Part shown: positions 48,586-60,441 of the stretch, one piece after another
Layout: the number at the start of each line of letters is the position of its first letter
How positions within the stretch are numbered: position 1 is the first letter of the stretch
Assembly (NCBI RefSeq): GCF_001187785.1
Contig: NZ_CP012154.1
Coordinates: forward strand, 2,660,501 to 2,724,500
DNA length: 64,000 nt
Source of the DNA: Wenzhouxiangella marina
GTDB lineage: Bacteria > Pseudomonadota > Gammaproteobacteria > Xanthomonadales > Wenzhouxiangellaceae
Direction of reading: 5' to 3'
The notes under the pieces: generated by a model
Database searches by the model: none
Told to the model about the DNA's origin: nothing
Seen by the model: only the letters and a program-made list of their open reading frames with translations
Made by a program: the position numbers and the translations under genes

Positions 48586-48684
48586 TCTGTGTGATCCGAA
48601 GATCAGGGCCCCGCCGGCCGAAACCGTGGGGCCCTTAACAGGAGCCGCCCATTATAACAGCGGCCCAAGATAAATTACCAGCGT

Positions 48685-49875
48685 TTATTCGTGGATTTTT
48701 GCCACGACGCCGGCACCGACGGTGCGGCCGCCTTCACGAATGGCAAAACGCAGGCCTTCTTCCATCGCGATCGGAGCAATCAGCTCCACCTGCATCTGCA
48801 CGTTGTCGCCCGGCATCACCATCTCGACGCCTTCCGGCAGCTCCACCGAACCCGTCACGTCCGTCGTACGGAAGTAGAACTGCGGACGGTAGCCCTTGAA
48901 GAACGGCGTGTGACGGCCGCCTTCGTCCTTGCTCAGGACGTAGACTTCGGCTTCGAACTTGGTGTGCGGGGTGATCGTGCCCGGCTTGGCCAGAACCTGA
49001 CCGCGCTCGACCTCGTCACGCTTCGTGCCACGCAGCAGAACGCCCACGTTGTCACCCGCCTGACCCTGGTCCAGCAGCTTGCGGAACATCTCCACACCCG
49101 TACAGGTCGTCTTGGTCGTGTCCTTGATGCCCACGATCTCGATCTCGTCACCCACGTGAACGATGCCGCGCTCGACACGACCCGTCACCACCGTACCGCG
49201 ACCGGAAATCGAGAACACGTCTTCGATCGGCATCAGGAACGGCTTGTCCAGCGCACGCTCCGGCTCCGGAATGTACTCGTCCATCGCCTCGACCAGCTTC
49301 ATGATCGCCGGCACGCCGATGTCGCTCTGATCACCTTCCAGCGCCTTCAGCGCCGAACCGGTGATGATCGGGGTGTCGTCACCCGGGAAGTCGTAGTCGC
49401 TCAGCAGCTCGCGAACTTCCATCTCGACCAGCTCCAGCAGCTCCGCGTCATCCACCATGTCCGCCTTGTTCAGGAAGACCAGGATGTACGGCACGCCCAC
49501 CTGACGAGCCAGCAGAATGTGCTCGCGCGTCTGCGGCATCGGGCCATCGGCCGCCGACACCACCAGAATGGCACCGTCCATCTGCGCCGCACCCGTGATC
49601 ATGTTCTTCACGTAGTCAGCGTGACCCGGGCAGTCCACGTGGCCGTAGTGACGAGCGTCCGACTCGTACTCGACGTGCGCCGTGGCAATCGTGATACCAC
49701 GCGCACGCTCTTCCGGCGCGTTGTCAATCTGATCGTAGGCCTTGAAGTCACCGCCACGGGCTTCAGCGCAGACCTTCGTCAGCGCAGCCGTCAGCGTCGT
49801 CTTGCCGTGGTCAACGTGACCAATCGTGCCCACATTCACGTGCGGCTTGCTACGTTCAAATTTTTCCTTGGACAT
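48685..49875 (-). CDS. tuf: Elongation factor Tu
   Basis: 396 residues. GTPase motifs are all intact: [30 protein letters not shown] (G3), NKADMVDD (G4) and SALKALEGD (G5). Domains 2 and 3 follow without change. Delivers aminoacyl-tRNA to the ribosome. It lies between fusA and rpsJ; a second tuf copy, common in this group, is not in the window. Confidence 0.99.
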   Translation of the reverse strand: MSKEKFERSKPHVNVGTIGHVDHGKTTLTAALTKVCAEARGGDFKAYDQIDNAPEERARGITIATAHVEYESDARHYGHVDCPGHADYVKNMITGAAQMDGAILVVSAADGPMPQTREHILLARQVGVPYILVFLNKADMVDDAELLELVEMEVRELLSDYDFPGDDTPIITGSALKALEGDQSDIGVPAIMKLVEAMDEYIPEPERALDKPFLMPIEDVFSISGRGTVVTGRVERGIVHVGDEIEIVGIKDTTKTTCTGVEMFRKLLDQGQAGDNVGVLLRGTKRDEVERGQVLAKPGTITPHTKFEAEVYVLSKDEGGRHTPFFKGYRPQFYFRTTDVTGSVELPEGVEMVMPGDNVQMQVELIAPIAMEEGLRFAIREGGRTVGAGVVAKIHE

Positions 49876-49919
49876 TACCTTCTATCCTCGAGATTCTGGG
49901 TTGTCTGGATGCCGGCCGC

Positions 49920-52013
<2,094 letters not shown>

Positions 52014-52054
52014 GATGACAACCTCAGCGGCGGATCAGGTGACCGGAGGCCCGA

Positions 52055-52531
<477 letters not shown>

Positions 52532-52545
52532 TCACCTTCTCGAAA

Positions 52546-52920
52546 TCAGCTCTTCGGACGCTTGGCGCCGTACTTGGAACGGGCCTGGCGACGATCACTG
52601 ACACCTGCCGTATCGAGGCTGCCGCGAACGGTGTGGTAGCGCACACCAGGCAGATCCTTGACTCGACCGCCACGAATCAGCACCACCGAGTGCTCCTGCA
52701 GGTTGTGGCCCTCACCGCCGATGTAGCTGGTCACTTCGTAACCATTGGTGAGACGCACACGAGCAACCTTCCGCAGGGCGGAGTTCGGCTTCTTCGGCGT
52801 GGTCGTGTAGACGCGGGTGCACACGCCGCGCTTCTGCGGAGAGGCTTCCAGCGCCGGGACGTTGGACTTGTACTGCTTCGGCCGCCGTGGTTTGCGGACC
52901 AGCTGATTGATCGTGGACAT
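52546..52920 (-). CDS. rpsL: 30S ribosomal protein S12
   Basis: 124 residues. [20 protein letters not shown] at the start, [19 protein letters not shown] and [20 protein letters not shown] in the decoding-centre loops. The lysines whose change gives streptomycin resistance are the wild-type ones, in PKKPNS and VKDLPG. Confidence 0.99.
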   Translation of the reverse strand: MSTINQLVRKPRRPKQYKSNVPALEASPQKRGVCTRVYTTTPKKPNSALRKVARVRLTNGYEVTSYIGGEGHNLQEHSVVLIRGGRVKDLPGVRYHTVRGSLDTAGVSDRRQARSKYGAKRPKS

Positions 52921-52991
52921 AAGTAGTAGTTTTCAGGCCTTCAGAAAATAAACGACAGACACGCGCAAGGGCGGCCTGCCGAAGAACGGGA

Positions 52992-53020
52992 ATTCTAAGG
53001 GGTCGGACGGGGGCTGTCAA
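52992..53020 (-). promoter_or_regulatory. Near-consensus sigma-70 promoter of rpsL
   Basis: On the minus strand TTGACA (53015-53020, exact consensus) and TAGAAT (52992-52997, five of six) are separated by 17 bases. Predicted start is near 52985, leaving a leader of about 65 nt before rpsL. It gives the ribosomal block its own promoter independent of rpoC. Confidence 0.85.
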
Positions 53021-53163
53021 GATGCGGGCCGCCCTGTCCCGGAGCCGCCCTCAGGGTGTTCGAGTCTAGCCGATTTCGCGCCCCTGACCAAGCCCTCGGG
53101 CCCGGATCCGGCCAGGGCTCCTTGGCGCTTGGGAAAACCTGCGCCGAGCGCCGGAGCCCCTGC

Positions 53164-54204
53164 CTACTGGGTCTGGTCGCAATCGTAGCCGGCAATGCGG
53201 ATCAGCCGATTCAGGTGCAGGCTCTCCACCCCGAGCCCGGCGGCCGAGAAGTCCAGGTCCGCCTGGATCCGGTTGCAGTGGATCGCGCGCAGGGTCATCG
53301 TGCCGACGACCTCGGTCGTGACGTCATCCGGGCTGAAAGAGCCAGGCTCGGTGACGAAGCCGCCGCCCTCGAGCAACAGCATCTCCAGCGTCACCTCGGT
53401 CGCGCCCTGCTCGATATCGGCGTTGCCCACCAGCCAGACAGGCGCCCCGTCCAGATAGGTGAACCAGACCGCGAATACGTAATTGCGCGAGGGATCGATC
53501 TCGGCAATCTGCAGCACCAGGCCGCTGCGCGGGAGTCCGCTGGCCACCCACTGCCCCGAGTAGCGTCCGTGGATCGCGGGATCCGGGCTCTGTGGCAGAT
53601 CGAGAAACGGATCATAGGAGGGGACCGGGATGCCGAGGGTCTGCCCATCGCCCCACTCGAGGTCCAAGGTGAGATGGCCGTTGTAGTACCCGGGCGTGAC
53701 CGAGTCGGGCGGCGCCACGATGAACGACACCCCGTCGGGGAACCCCAGCGCCTGGCTGCTCGCCTCATCCAGGGACTCGCCCTCCTCGTCCTGGGCCACG
53801 AGCGGTGTCGAGAAAAACAGGCCGGCCGGCTCCTCGCGGTCGTTGCCATCGCTGAAGCGGACCCGCGGATAGCGCACCTGGGTACTGCCCGACAGGTAGT
53901 CGAAGTTCAGGATGATCGCCGAACGCCCCTGCTCGTGGCAGCCCAGCCGCCACGCCCGGACCCGGATCTCGGCCGACTGCCCCTGATCCGAGACCTGGAC
54001 GACCTGATCGAAGGCCAGATCCTCGTCCGCCGGCGCCGACCGGGCCGAGGGAATCTCGCCGATGCAGCCGTGGGGAATCACGGAGCGGTAGGTGAAGTAG
54101 TTGGGGACTTCGTCATTGTCGACCGGCTGCGCCACCGCGGCGATGCTCGACAGGATCAACGAAAAGATCGCCGTGATCAGAAGCTTGGGGTTGCGAAGAC
54201 TCAT
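53164..54204 (-). CDS. Exported protein of unknown function
   Basis: 346 residues with a signal peptide (LLITAIFSLILSSIAAVAQ). The mature part is acidic and beta-rich. Its C-terminal ~120 residues (SGQWVASGLPRSGLVLQIAE, then VFAVWFTYLDGAPVWLVGNA) resemble, from memory, a domain repeated in exported proteins of Xanthomonadales-like bacteria, with the pattern W-F-T-Y-x-x-G-x-P-x-W-L-x-G. Two cysteines near each end of the mature protein could pair. ATG at 54204 has GGAGG upstream; earlier starts place a long basic extension before the signal peptide. Confidence 0.75.
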   Translation of the reverse strand: MSLRNPKLLITAIFSLILSSIAAVAQPVDNDEVPNYFTYRSVIPHGCIGEIPSARSAPADEDLAFDQVVQVSDQGQSAEIRVRAWRLGCHEQGRSAIILNFDYLSGSTQVRYPRVRFSDGNDREEPAGLFFSTPLVAQDEEGESLDEASSQALGFPDGVSFIVAPPDSVTPGYYNGHLTLDLEWGDGQTLGIPVPSYDPFLDLPQSPDPAIHGRYSGQWVASGLPRSGLVLQIAEIDPSRNYVFAVWFTYLDGAPVWLVGNADIEQGATEVTLEMLLLEGGGFVTEPGSFSPDDVTTEVVGTMTLRAIHCNRIQADLDFSAAGLGVESLHLNRLIRIAGYDCDQTQ

Positions 54205-54296
54205 AAGATCCTCCGAGCGTCGGCCCCTCTGCTGCCATGCTAACCACGACGCCCACCCCACGGCAAGGGGTCGGAGTTCAGGCCAGGCCGCCGTCC

Positions 54297-55172
54297 TCAC
54301 TCCCGTGGCCGCAGCGCTTCGATGACCCCGGCATCCACCCAGAGAATGTCCACATCCGAATAGTCATCGGCGCCCATGTTCCGGTTGAAGAACAGGTACT
54401 TTCCGTCGGGCGTGACGCTGGCAGCGGCTTCCCAGGCCGGGGTATTGATTTCTTCCCCGAGGTTGATCACCTCGCCCCAGGCGCCGTCCGGGCCCCGGAA
54501 GCTGACATAGATGTCCGAACTGCCGAAGCCTCCCTCGCGGCGGCCGTCGAACAGGAGGTAGCTCTCGTCCGGCGCGATGAAGGGGTGCGCCAGCCAGGTG
54601 CCGCTATTGATCGTGGCGCCGGCCACCCGCGGCGCCTCCCGCACCCCGTCGACCAGGCGCGAATAGCGGATCACCCCATCGCCGTCCGTGCCGGCCTCGT
54701 CGAAATACCAGGTGCCGCGCGCCGAGGCCGTCAGGCGCATGATGCGAAAGTCCGCGAAGGCGCCACCAAGCTCGCGGATCTCCGACCAACCCGCCCCGCG
54801 CCGCTCCATGTAGCGCCGCCCCAGATGCATCGTCTGCCCATCCGGGGAAATGAAGGGCTGCCCGACCCGGGGCGACACCACGGATTCAAGCCACTGTCCG
54901 TTGTCGTGGCGAAACACGACGAATTCCGCCGCGTCCTGCCCGGCTACGAAACGGAGAAAGTAGAACTCCGTCAGGTCAGGCGTGAACGTGCCACCGTATT
55001 CCCAGCCCGGCGACGACACCAGGCCCGGCGCGAAGGACTCGGGCGTCAGGCCGGGCGGCACCTGGCCGAGATAGGGCGCAGCGATGCCCCTCGCCTCCTC
55101 CCGGACCGGATCGGCGCAGGCCAGCAGGAACGAGGCGGCCAGCGACACGGCACAAACGAGAGACGGCTTCAT
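54297..55172 (-). CDS. PD40/TolB-like beta-propeller lipoprotein
   Basis: 291 residues from the ATG at 55172, with a lipobox LLAC (Cys19). The mature part contains PD40 repeats, each with a D-G-x-x-(L/M)-x-F/L motif: SPDGQTMHLGRR, APDESYLLFDGRR and TPDGKYLFFNRN, which fold into a TolB-type propeller. Probably a periplasmic or outer-membrane protein; the ligand is unknown. A 57-residue N-terminal extension in the open frame is not believed, because it precedes the signal peptide. Confidence 0.8.
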   Translation of the reverse strand: MKPSLVCAVSLAASFLLACADPVREEARGIAAPYLGQVPPGLTPESFAPGLVSSPGWEYGGTFTPDLTEFYFLRFVAGQDAAEFVVFRHDNGQWLESVVSPRVGQPFISPDGQTMHLGRRYMERRGAGWSEIRELGGAFADFRIMRLTASARGTWYFDEAGTDGDGVIRYSRLVDGVREAPRVAGATINSGTWLAHPFIAPDESYLLFDGRREGGFGSSDIYVSFRGPDGAWGEVINLGEEINTPAWEAAASVTPDGKYLFFNRNMGADDYSDVDILWVDAGVIEALRPRE

Positions 55173-55317
55173 TCGGGGCACCTGTGGATTCAAGATCGTT
55201 GCCCCCTCGAGCGATGCTCGAGCGGGCAACCCAGGCAGTCTACCCGCAATGCGACCCGCCGGCTCCGATCGCGCCGGACCGCGCCTTGGCCCGGACGCCG
55301 GCATCCAGCGTTGCCGA

Positions 55318-57228
55318 TCAGCCAGCGCTGCGCATTCGCACAAGGCCGATCATCGCCATCAAACCGAGCAGCAGCCACAGCGCCCAGGAATCGAGGGTCG
55401 GCACGCCCCGAATGCCGTTCAGGAAAGTATCGTCGTCGACGCCGGAGTTATTGCCGGCGTCCGGGTCCGGCACAGTGGCCGAAGCGATCGTGGCCGTGTT
55501 CGTGATCGCGCCCACCGTGCCCAGGGTGCCGCAGCTGGCGGTGTAGGTCATCGATGCGCCGGCCGGCAGGCTGATCACCTCGTTGATGTCACCGATGCCG
55601 CTCATGGCACCCGACGCCCCGCCGCTGGCGACGGCGGTCCAGCTGCAGTCGGTCAGGGGCAGCTGGAAGCTGTCGGTGACCAGGGCATCCGGCACGGCCG
55701 ATGGCCCGGCGTTGGAGGCGACGATGGTGTAGGTCAGCGAATCGCCGGGCAGGATCGCCGTCTCGCCGTCGGTCTTGCTGATCGACAGGTCGGCCTCGAG
55801 CACGCCGGCGAAGTGCAGAATGGCGTGGGCAGCGGCATCCGATAGTTCGTCCAGGACCTGGAGGCTGACGTTGTCGAAGGTGTCGCAGGCCAGGTTGTGA
55901 CAGGGGTCGTAGGGAACCCCGGCAATACCCCCGTAGGTCGCGGCCTCGGCCGCCGTCTTGATGCCGTCGGCGCCGGCGAACAGCATCCCGACCGGCACGC
56001 CCGAGGCCGCGAAATTGCCGCTTGCCCCGGTGGCGATCTGGATCAACTCGCTGGCCGGCAGGCTCTGGGAGGCGAAGTAGTCGAAGAAAACCTGCTCGAT
56101 TTCCGCCGAGCCCGGCGGCAGCGTGAAGGACGCCGATGAACCATCACCGTCGAGCACGAAACGGACGAAGTTCGGCGAACCCAGCATGTCGAAGTCCAGA
56201 TAGAGTGCCGCCGCCAGTTCCGCAGGCGTCAGTCCGGAGATGTGGGTGGCCGAACCGCCATCGGAGGACACCTCTTCCCCACCCCACCAGACAAAGCGCA
56301 GGCGATTCTCCGGCACGATCCCCAGACCGGCAAACTGCAGGGCGATCTCCAGCAGAGCAGCCGAGCCGCTGCCATTGTCCTGGATGCCCGGGCCGGAAGC
56401 CGGGGAGTCCAGGTGCGTGCCCGCGATGACCAGGCGGGTATCACTGCCCCCCGGCGCATCGGCGATGACATTGCTGCTCGAACGAACTTCTGAAATCGCG
56501 TCGACGAAGACCCGCGCGAAGGCACCCCCGGCAGCCAGGTCCGCGCCGATGGCATAGCTGGTGGATACGGCGGGAATGCTCGTGCCAACCTCGCCCAGAG
56601 TGCCACCAATGGCCTCTTCCCGACCGGGCTGACCTTCATTGAAGATGATCACGGCCGAGGCGCCCGCCGCCTCGGCGTTCTGGACCTTGAGGGCAAAGGT
56701 GCAGGAACCGCGCTGCAGCAGCGCAATGCTGCCGGCCGTGAAGCCGGCAAAATCCGACGCCTCGCAACCACTGGTGGAGCTATTGGCCACGGCACCGGGC
56801 GGGACCTGCACATCGACGGCTTCGACGGCCGCCGTGACGTCACCGCTCCCGGAATAGGTAAACGTATAAAAGCCGGTGGGATCCGAATAGGGGTAGCTCG
56901 CGGCCACGGGCGCCAGCTGCGAAAACTCGGCGGGCACCAACTCCTCGAAGTACTCGAAGCTGAACGGCTCGAGCACCACCGAATAGCCAGCCGTACTCAG
57001 CTGATCGGCCACGTAGGTCGCCGAGGCGGTGTAACCGGGCGTTCCGGCCAGGCGCGTACCGCCGTTGCCGTCGGCGATGGCCTGAAGGGCGGCCTGATGC
57101 GCGCGGACGCCCGTGACCGTGACGGCGGCTCGGAGCTCGCTGGAGTCGGACTGGGCAAAGGACGCTGGCGGTGCCAGAAGCAGCCAGGCCAGCGGCAGGA
57201 AGACGGTCAGGGTACGAATGGGTGACAT
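55318..57228 (-). CDS. M28-family exported peptidase with PA domain and IPTL-CTERM anchor
   Basis: 636 residues: signal peptide (to about 25); a PA insert (about 125-235, including ALLQRGSCTFALKVQNAEAAG); the M28 zinc-peptidase domain (VIAGTHLDSPASGPGIQDNG, WWGGEEVSSDGG, LDFDMLGSPN and DPCHNLACDTFDNV as likely metal ligands); a DUF11-like domain (about 490-600, ISKTDGETAILPGDSLTYTI); and an IPTL-CTERM tail (VPTLDSWALWLLLGLMAMIG plus basic end). The tail is an exosortase-like sorting signal known from proteobacteria, though the matching protease is not in the window. Probably a cell-surface aminopeptidase. Confidence 0.85.
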   Translation of the reverse strand: MSPIRTLTVFLPLAWLLLAPPASFAQSDSSELRAAVTVTGVRAHQAALQAIADGNGGTRLAGTPGYTASATYVADQLSTAGYSVVLEPFSFEYFEELVPAEFSQLAPVAASYPYSDPTGFYTFTYSGSGDVTAAVEAVDVQVPPGAVANSSTSGCEASDFAGFTAGSIALLQRGSCTFALKVQNAEAAGASAVIIFNEGQPGREEAIGGTLGEVGTSIPAVSTSYAIGADLAAGGAFARVFVDAISEVRSSSNVIADAPGGSDTRLVIAGTHLDSPASGPGIQDNGSGSAALLEIALQFAGLGIVPENRLRFVWWGGEEVSSDGGSATHISGLTPAELAAALYLDFDMLGSPNFVRFVLDGDGSSASFTLPPGSAEIEQVFFDYFASQSLPASELIQIATGASGNFAASGVPVGMLFAGADGIKTAAEAATYGGIAGVPYDPCHNLACDTFDNVSLQVLDELSDAAAHAILHFAGVLEADLSISKTDGETAILPGDSLTYTIVASNAGPSAVPDALVTDSFQLPLTDCSWTAVASGGASGAMSGIGDINEVISLPAGASMTYTASCGTLGTVGAITNTATIASATVPDPDAGNNSGVDDDTFLNGIRGVPTLDSWALWLLLGLMAMIGLVRMRSAG

Positions 57229-57292
57229 GGGAAAATCCTCTTCAAGGATGGGCGGTCTGCCGGAAACGGCCGGGCGCGGGCGACATCACGGC

Positions 57293-57880
57293 TCAACTCG
57301 ACTGCAGGCGCCGGAGCTTGCGACGCAGGCGAATGGCGATGACGGTGGGGATCAGAGCGACCAGCAGGCCCAGGCCGAAGCCCATCAGGACGAAGACCCG
57401 GGTGATTCCCGTGTCGATATCGTGGCGATGGTTCCAGAGCTCGACGATCTTCCCGTCCTCGATCCGGAAGACGTTGATGATGGGGATCGAGGTCGAGCCG
57501 AAGAGAAATTTCATCAGCAGGGTCTCGGGCTCGTAGCGCCAGATCCAGCGGGTGGCGACGAGATCCCCCTCGGCAATCTGGTAATCCAGCTCGAAATCCA
57601 TCGTCCCGCTGTCCCAGAAACGATCGGCGATGCGCATCTGCTCGACCGCTGGCTCGGTCACGCCATTGCGTCCGCCGATGTCATGGACGACGTACTCGTC
57701 GGCCAGGTAGTCGCGGTAGCGGTCGGTGTTGTCGCTGCCCCAGAGGTCCTGGTAGAAGCCCAGCGCGATCCGCTTGTTGGCGGCCTCCTGCGGCGTGTCG
57801 TCAGCGTCGACCTGGGCCTGGGCCAGGGCCAGGGGAAGGAGGGCAAGCAGCCAGACAAACAGCAAAAATCGGGTACACAT
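57293..57880 (-). CDS. Exported SnoaL/NTF2-like protein with C-terminal membrane anchor
   Basis: 195 residues: signal peptide (LFVWLLALLPLALAQAQ), a SnoaL/NTF2-like cone fold (ALGFYQDLWGSDNTDRYRDY, then IINVFRIEDGKIVELWNHRH), and a terminal membrane helix with a basic tail (GLGLLVALIPTVIAIRLRR). The domain binds small molecules in its relatives, but no function follows. It lies 64 bases upstream of nothing obvious and after the M28 gene on the same strand. Confidence 0.78.
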   Translation of the reverse strand: MCTRFLLFVWLLALLPLALAQAQVDADDTPQEAANKRIALGFYQDLWGSDNTDRYRDYLADEYVVHDIGGRNGVTEPAVEQMRIADRFWDSGTMDFELDYQIAEGDLVATRWIWRYEPETLLMKFLFGSTSIPIINVFRIEDGKIVELWNHRHDIDTGITRVFVLMGFGLGLLVALIPTVIAIRLRRKLRRLQSS

Positions 57881-58108
57881 CTTGGTTCTCTCAAAAAAGG
57901 ATCACTCCTACCAATGCCGAGCCTGGCGGGAAGCGCACATCGGCTCAGAGCTTGTCCGGAGACGATAGGGGAAACGCGCGGACGGCAGCTGCTGCTGAGC
58001 CGTCGCCGACCGGGCCAGCGCGGGATGAAGGCGTGGTGTGGCTGGCCGGAGGCCAGAAGCGTCGAACCGGAACCGACCGCACTTGTGCCGGACGGTCGGG
58101 CTTCGAGC
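57881..58108. other. Non-coding stretch before the transposase remnant
   Basis: About 230 bases with no credible gene on either strand. Purine/pyrimidine composition is close to the flanks. The plus-strand frame that runs into the transposase remnant is open here but shows no transposase likeness before about 58106. Confidence 0.5.
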
Positions 58109-58615
58109 AATTTCAATTCGAAGGTCAAGTGCCAGGCCTTACTGGAGCAGCAAGCTGTGGTCTCGGCCATGGCCTAAGTTGATCTGAATCCGGTGCGAGC
58201 CGTAATGGCCGAGACCTGGGAGGGTTCTGCCCACACTTCGGTCGAGGCTCGGATCAAAGATCGCGCAGGAGATCGACGGCAGTTCAGCTACCGAAAGGCG
58301 CAGCGGCCGCTCAAGCCTGTCGCCGGCATCGATGCCAATGCCCTGCTGGGCATGAGCGAGTCCAGTTATCTGGACCTGGTGCAGTGGACCGGCGAGCAGG
58401 TCCACCCCAACAAGCTCGACCGCATGAAGCCTTCAGTAGCGGCTGTCGCCCCCGACATCGTCTGGTCCCTCTCCCGGCACCCGAAAGCATGGCTACGCCG
58501 TGTCCACGGCACCGAAAGCCGCTACTACCGGGCCATTGGGTCGGCCGAAGCGTTGATGGCCAAGGCTGCGGAGATGCGGAAGAAGCAACGGCGGAATGCC
58601 GTCATGCGTGGATGA
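58109..58615 (+). pseudogene. Decayed IS200-like (Y1_Tnp) transposase, C-terminal half
   Basis: Reading the plus strand in one frame, KVKCQALLEQQAVVSAMA is followed by a TAA (58175-58177) and then VDLNPVRAVMAETWEGS, TSVEARIKDR and SYLDLVQWTGEQVHPNK, ending RYYRAIGSAEAL. These match the C-terminal half of the large (~330-residue) Y1-type transposases, in which the motif reads Y-V-D-L-N-P-x-R-A; the tyrosine, at or near the catalytic position in the related RAYT proteins, is replaced by the ochre stop. The N-terminal half with the HUH motif is missing. It is a remnant, not active. Confidence 0.75.
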
Positions 58616-58992
58616 AGGGCGTCGGTAGCGAGCGCGCCCGAATCCTGATGCGACAGCAGACCGAATAGTCGAGCTTTTTTGAATATTGATTGGCCAGCGA
58701 TCGCTGGCTGCTTGTCGTGCTCGACTCATCGAAAAGTCGGGGTAGCACCCTTCCCTTAGCTACTCGCGGCGATCGAAACTAGCCCAATCCCCAACAAATT
58801 AACAACCGACAGGAAAAGCCGCTTCTGGGTAGAACGTCGTGGATGTCCTGCCGTTGGATGTCATCCATTCAATGGACGAACTAAGCTGTCTGCTCAGACT
58901 GCGACCGTCATCTGCTATGGCCATCCTGCCGCCTGAAATTACATGCCCGGGCTGCCGTTTGCGACCGCTCGATCGGCATTGACTGAACATCC
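58616..58992. other. Non-coding stretch with a 16-bp palindrome
   Basis: About 375 bases without a credible gene. The perfect palindrome GCCAGCGATCGCTGGC lies at 58693-58708, after a T-run (CTTTTTTGAATATT). The rest is less GC-rich than the surroundings. A 65-codon minus-strand frame (58799-58996) has no ribosome site or recognisable content. Confidence 0.5.
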
Positions 58993-59586
58993 TCATCTCG
59001 CTCTTTGGTTCGAACAGGCTTCCATTGACTGATGCAATTGTTGGCTCAGTTGAGCCCGTAATTCTTCTTCATTCAATGATTGCAGCCACCGGAGATCCTG
59101 GACCTCCACAGAGACCCAGCCATCCATCCTGTCCTGCTCGGATTCCGCATCTCCCAGGATGCTGGCCAATGCATTCTGAGTAACTGTCTGGCATTCCGCA
59201 TAGTCCTCAACAAGGCACGTCGCGAAAGCGTAGAGGCTGTGAAAAGAGCGATAGTAGTGTACGTTCAGGCGCTGAAGCGCATCGGGCGTCTGATGTTCGA
59301 GGTTAGGGTAACGTGTATTCTGCAAGATCGTTTCTGGCTGAATTCGTCCGAGGTGGTCGAGCGCGGACTCCAGGTCGCCTTTGCAGTGAAGCATCAGCCA
59401 GGCCGCCTCCACCGTATCGCTGCCGGTGACGTGATAGTCACTCGCAAGGCGCTCGAAACTATCGATCGATGCATCGACGTCCCGGTTTTCAAGGGCCTGG
59501 GAGAATGCGGATCTGAGCGCCCTCTCGTCCGACGCCGGTTTGCAGCCCAATACGATCAAGGCCAGAAAGATCGACACCGTTCTCAT
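58993..59586 (-). CDS. Small lipoprotein of unknown function
   Basis: 197 residues with lipobox VLGC (Cys15). The mature part is helical and charged, with a TPR-like feel (FERLASDYHVTGSDTVEAAW, then LESALDHLGRIQPETI), ending in a coiled-coil-like ELRAQLSQQLHQSMEA. Base composition is lower in GC than the core genes, consistent with recent acquisition. I do not recognise a family. Confidence 0.65.
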   Translation of the reverse strand: MRTVSIFLALIVLGCKPASDERALRSAFSQALENRDVDASIDSFERLASDYHVTGSDTVEAAWLMLHCKGDLESALDHLGRIQPETILQNTRYPNLEHQTPDALQRLNVHYYRSFHSLYAFATCLVEDYAECQTVTQNALASILGDAESEQDRMDGWVSVEVQDLRWLQSLNEEELRAQLSQQLHQSMEACSNQRAR

Positions 59587-59724
59587 CGAACTCTTCCGTC
59601 ACGCCATTCACGGTCTGGAGAATAATGCTGATCCAGCCCCGCTAAGACCTTGAGATGAAATCTCGGCATAAAAAACATCTTGGCTTTCAGGGGCCAGGGC
59701 GTGCTCGTCGCATGACTCAAGCTG

Positions 59725-59928
59725 CTATTCCTTGTACCGAGGCGATTTGAACTGTTTCTGGAAATGGCTCCAGCCAATGGCCGCAAGCACCGTATTGACG
59801 ATAAACAGCAGAAAGAAAGCGAAAACACTTGCGCCAATTGGGATGCCTGGCAGGTAACTCAGCAGAACGAAGATTGCTGCAAGCAGCACCCAGCTGCACA
59901 CCAGAACCTTCTTTACAGAAATCCTCAT
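59725..59928 (-). CDS. Small two-helix membrane protein
   Basis: 67 residues from the ATG at 59928, which has AGGGGA eight bases upstream; an earlier ATG at 59952 is possible. Two hydrophobic helices (VLVCSWVLLAAIFVLLSYLP and IGASVFAFFLLFIVNTVLAA) flank a short turn, with a basic C-terminus (FQKQFKSPRYKE). Probably a small inner-membrane protein; no family recognised. Confidence 0.6.
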   Translation of the reverse strand: MRISVKKVLVCSWVLLAAIFVLLSYLPGIPIGASVFAFFLLFIVNTVLAAIGWSHFQKQFKSPRYKE

Positions 59929-60404
59929 AGCAAGTCCCCTGATTCTGCGCAATCCGCCCAGCTAGCCAGGTCCGTCAAGCATTGAACCAAGCAGCGAAGA
60001 TCCTGAGCAACCGAAACCCAAGATTGGCTTCCAGGGTTGACGAAATGCTTGCCCGACGGCACATGGATCATTTGCAGAGACGAGACTGGACGGGCGGCGC
60101 CATACCGAGTCCAATTCCAACACCAGGCCACCTTGCCACAGGATCGACCCGGCGACAACACCGTGAGTGGCGCCCATGGATGACATTCAAGCGATATCTA
60201 ACAGGGCTTGTGTAATCCGGGTTTTGCCAGTCGAGGCATTGAAGGTTGGTGGATAACCTGATTCCAGGTGGGCAATCATTCTCCGATCGTCGGGAGCGCA
60301 GTCGGAGTGCAAAATGCGGCTTGCCAACGGCAAAAAGCGCTTCGCAGGCGGGCGTTTGCGCGTGTGACCCCGACCTACTTGTCTAGCAGCATCTCGGTCA
60401 ATCC
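59929..60404. other. Non-coding stretch before the rpoC terminator
   Basis: About 475 bases with no credible gene. Two overlapping minus-strand frames (59925-60161 and 59962-60186) could be a frameshifted small gene but lack a convincing start or family resemblance. No RNA gene is recognised. Confidence 0.45.
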
Positions 60405-60441
60405 ACAAAAAAGCCACCGCAGGTCGCCCCACGGTGGCTTT
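60405..60441 (-). terminator. Intrinsic terminator after rpoC (bidirectional)
   Basis: AAAGCCACCG and CGGTGGCTTT form a 10-bp stem around a 12-base loop, flanked by a T-run on both strands (TTTTTTG on the minus strand, TTTCTCTTTTTA on the plus strand). It lies 53 bases after the rpoC stop and closes the rpoBC operon. Confidence 0.9.

Noticed and set aside
48605-48635. GGGGCCC hairpin after tuf as a terminator.
   Set aside because: No U-run follows on the transcribed strand; considered only as secondary structure.
58159-58216. 12-bp inverted repeat (GGTCTCGGCCAT ... ATGGCCGAGACC) that could look like an IS end or REP element.
   Set aside because: Both arms lie inside the transposase pseudogene coding sequence and carry conserved codons (AMA and MAET regions), so the symmetry is most likely chance.
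59925-60186. Two overlapping minus-strand frames that might be one frameshifted gene.
   Set aside because: No family resemblance, weak start sites and tryptophan-rich composition typical of antisense frames; kept as non-coding.
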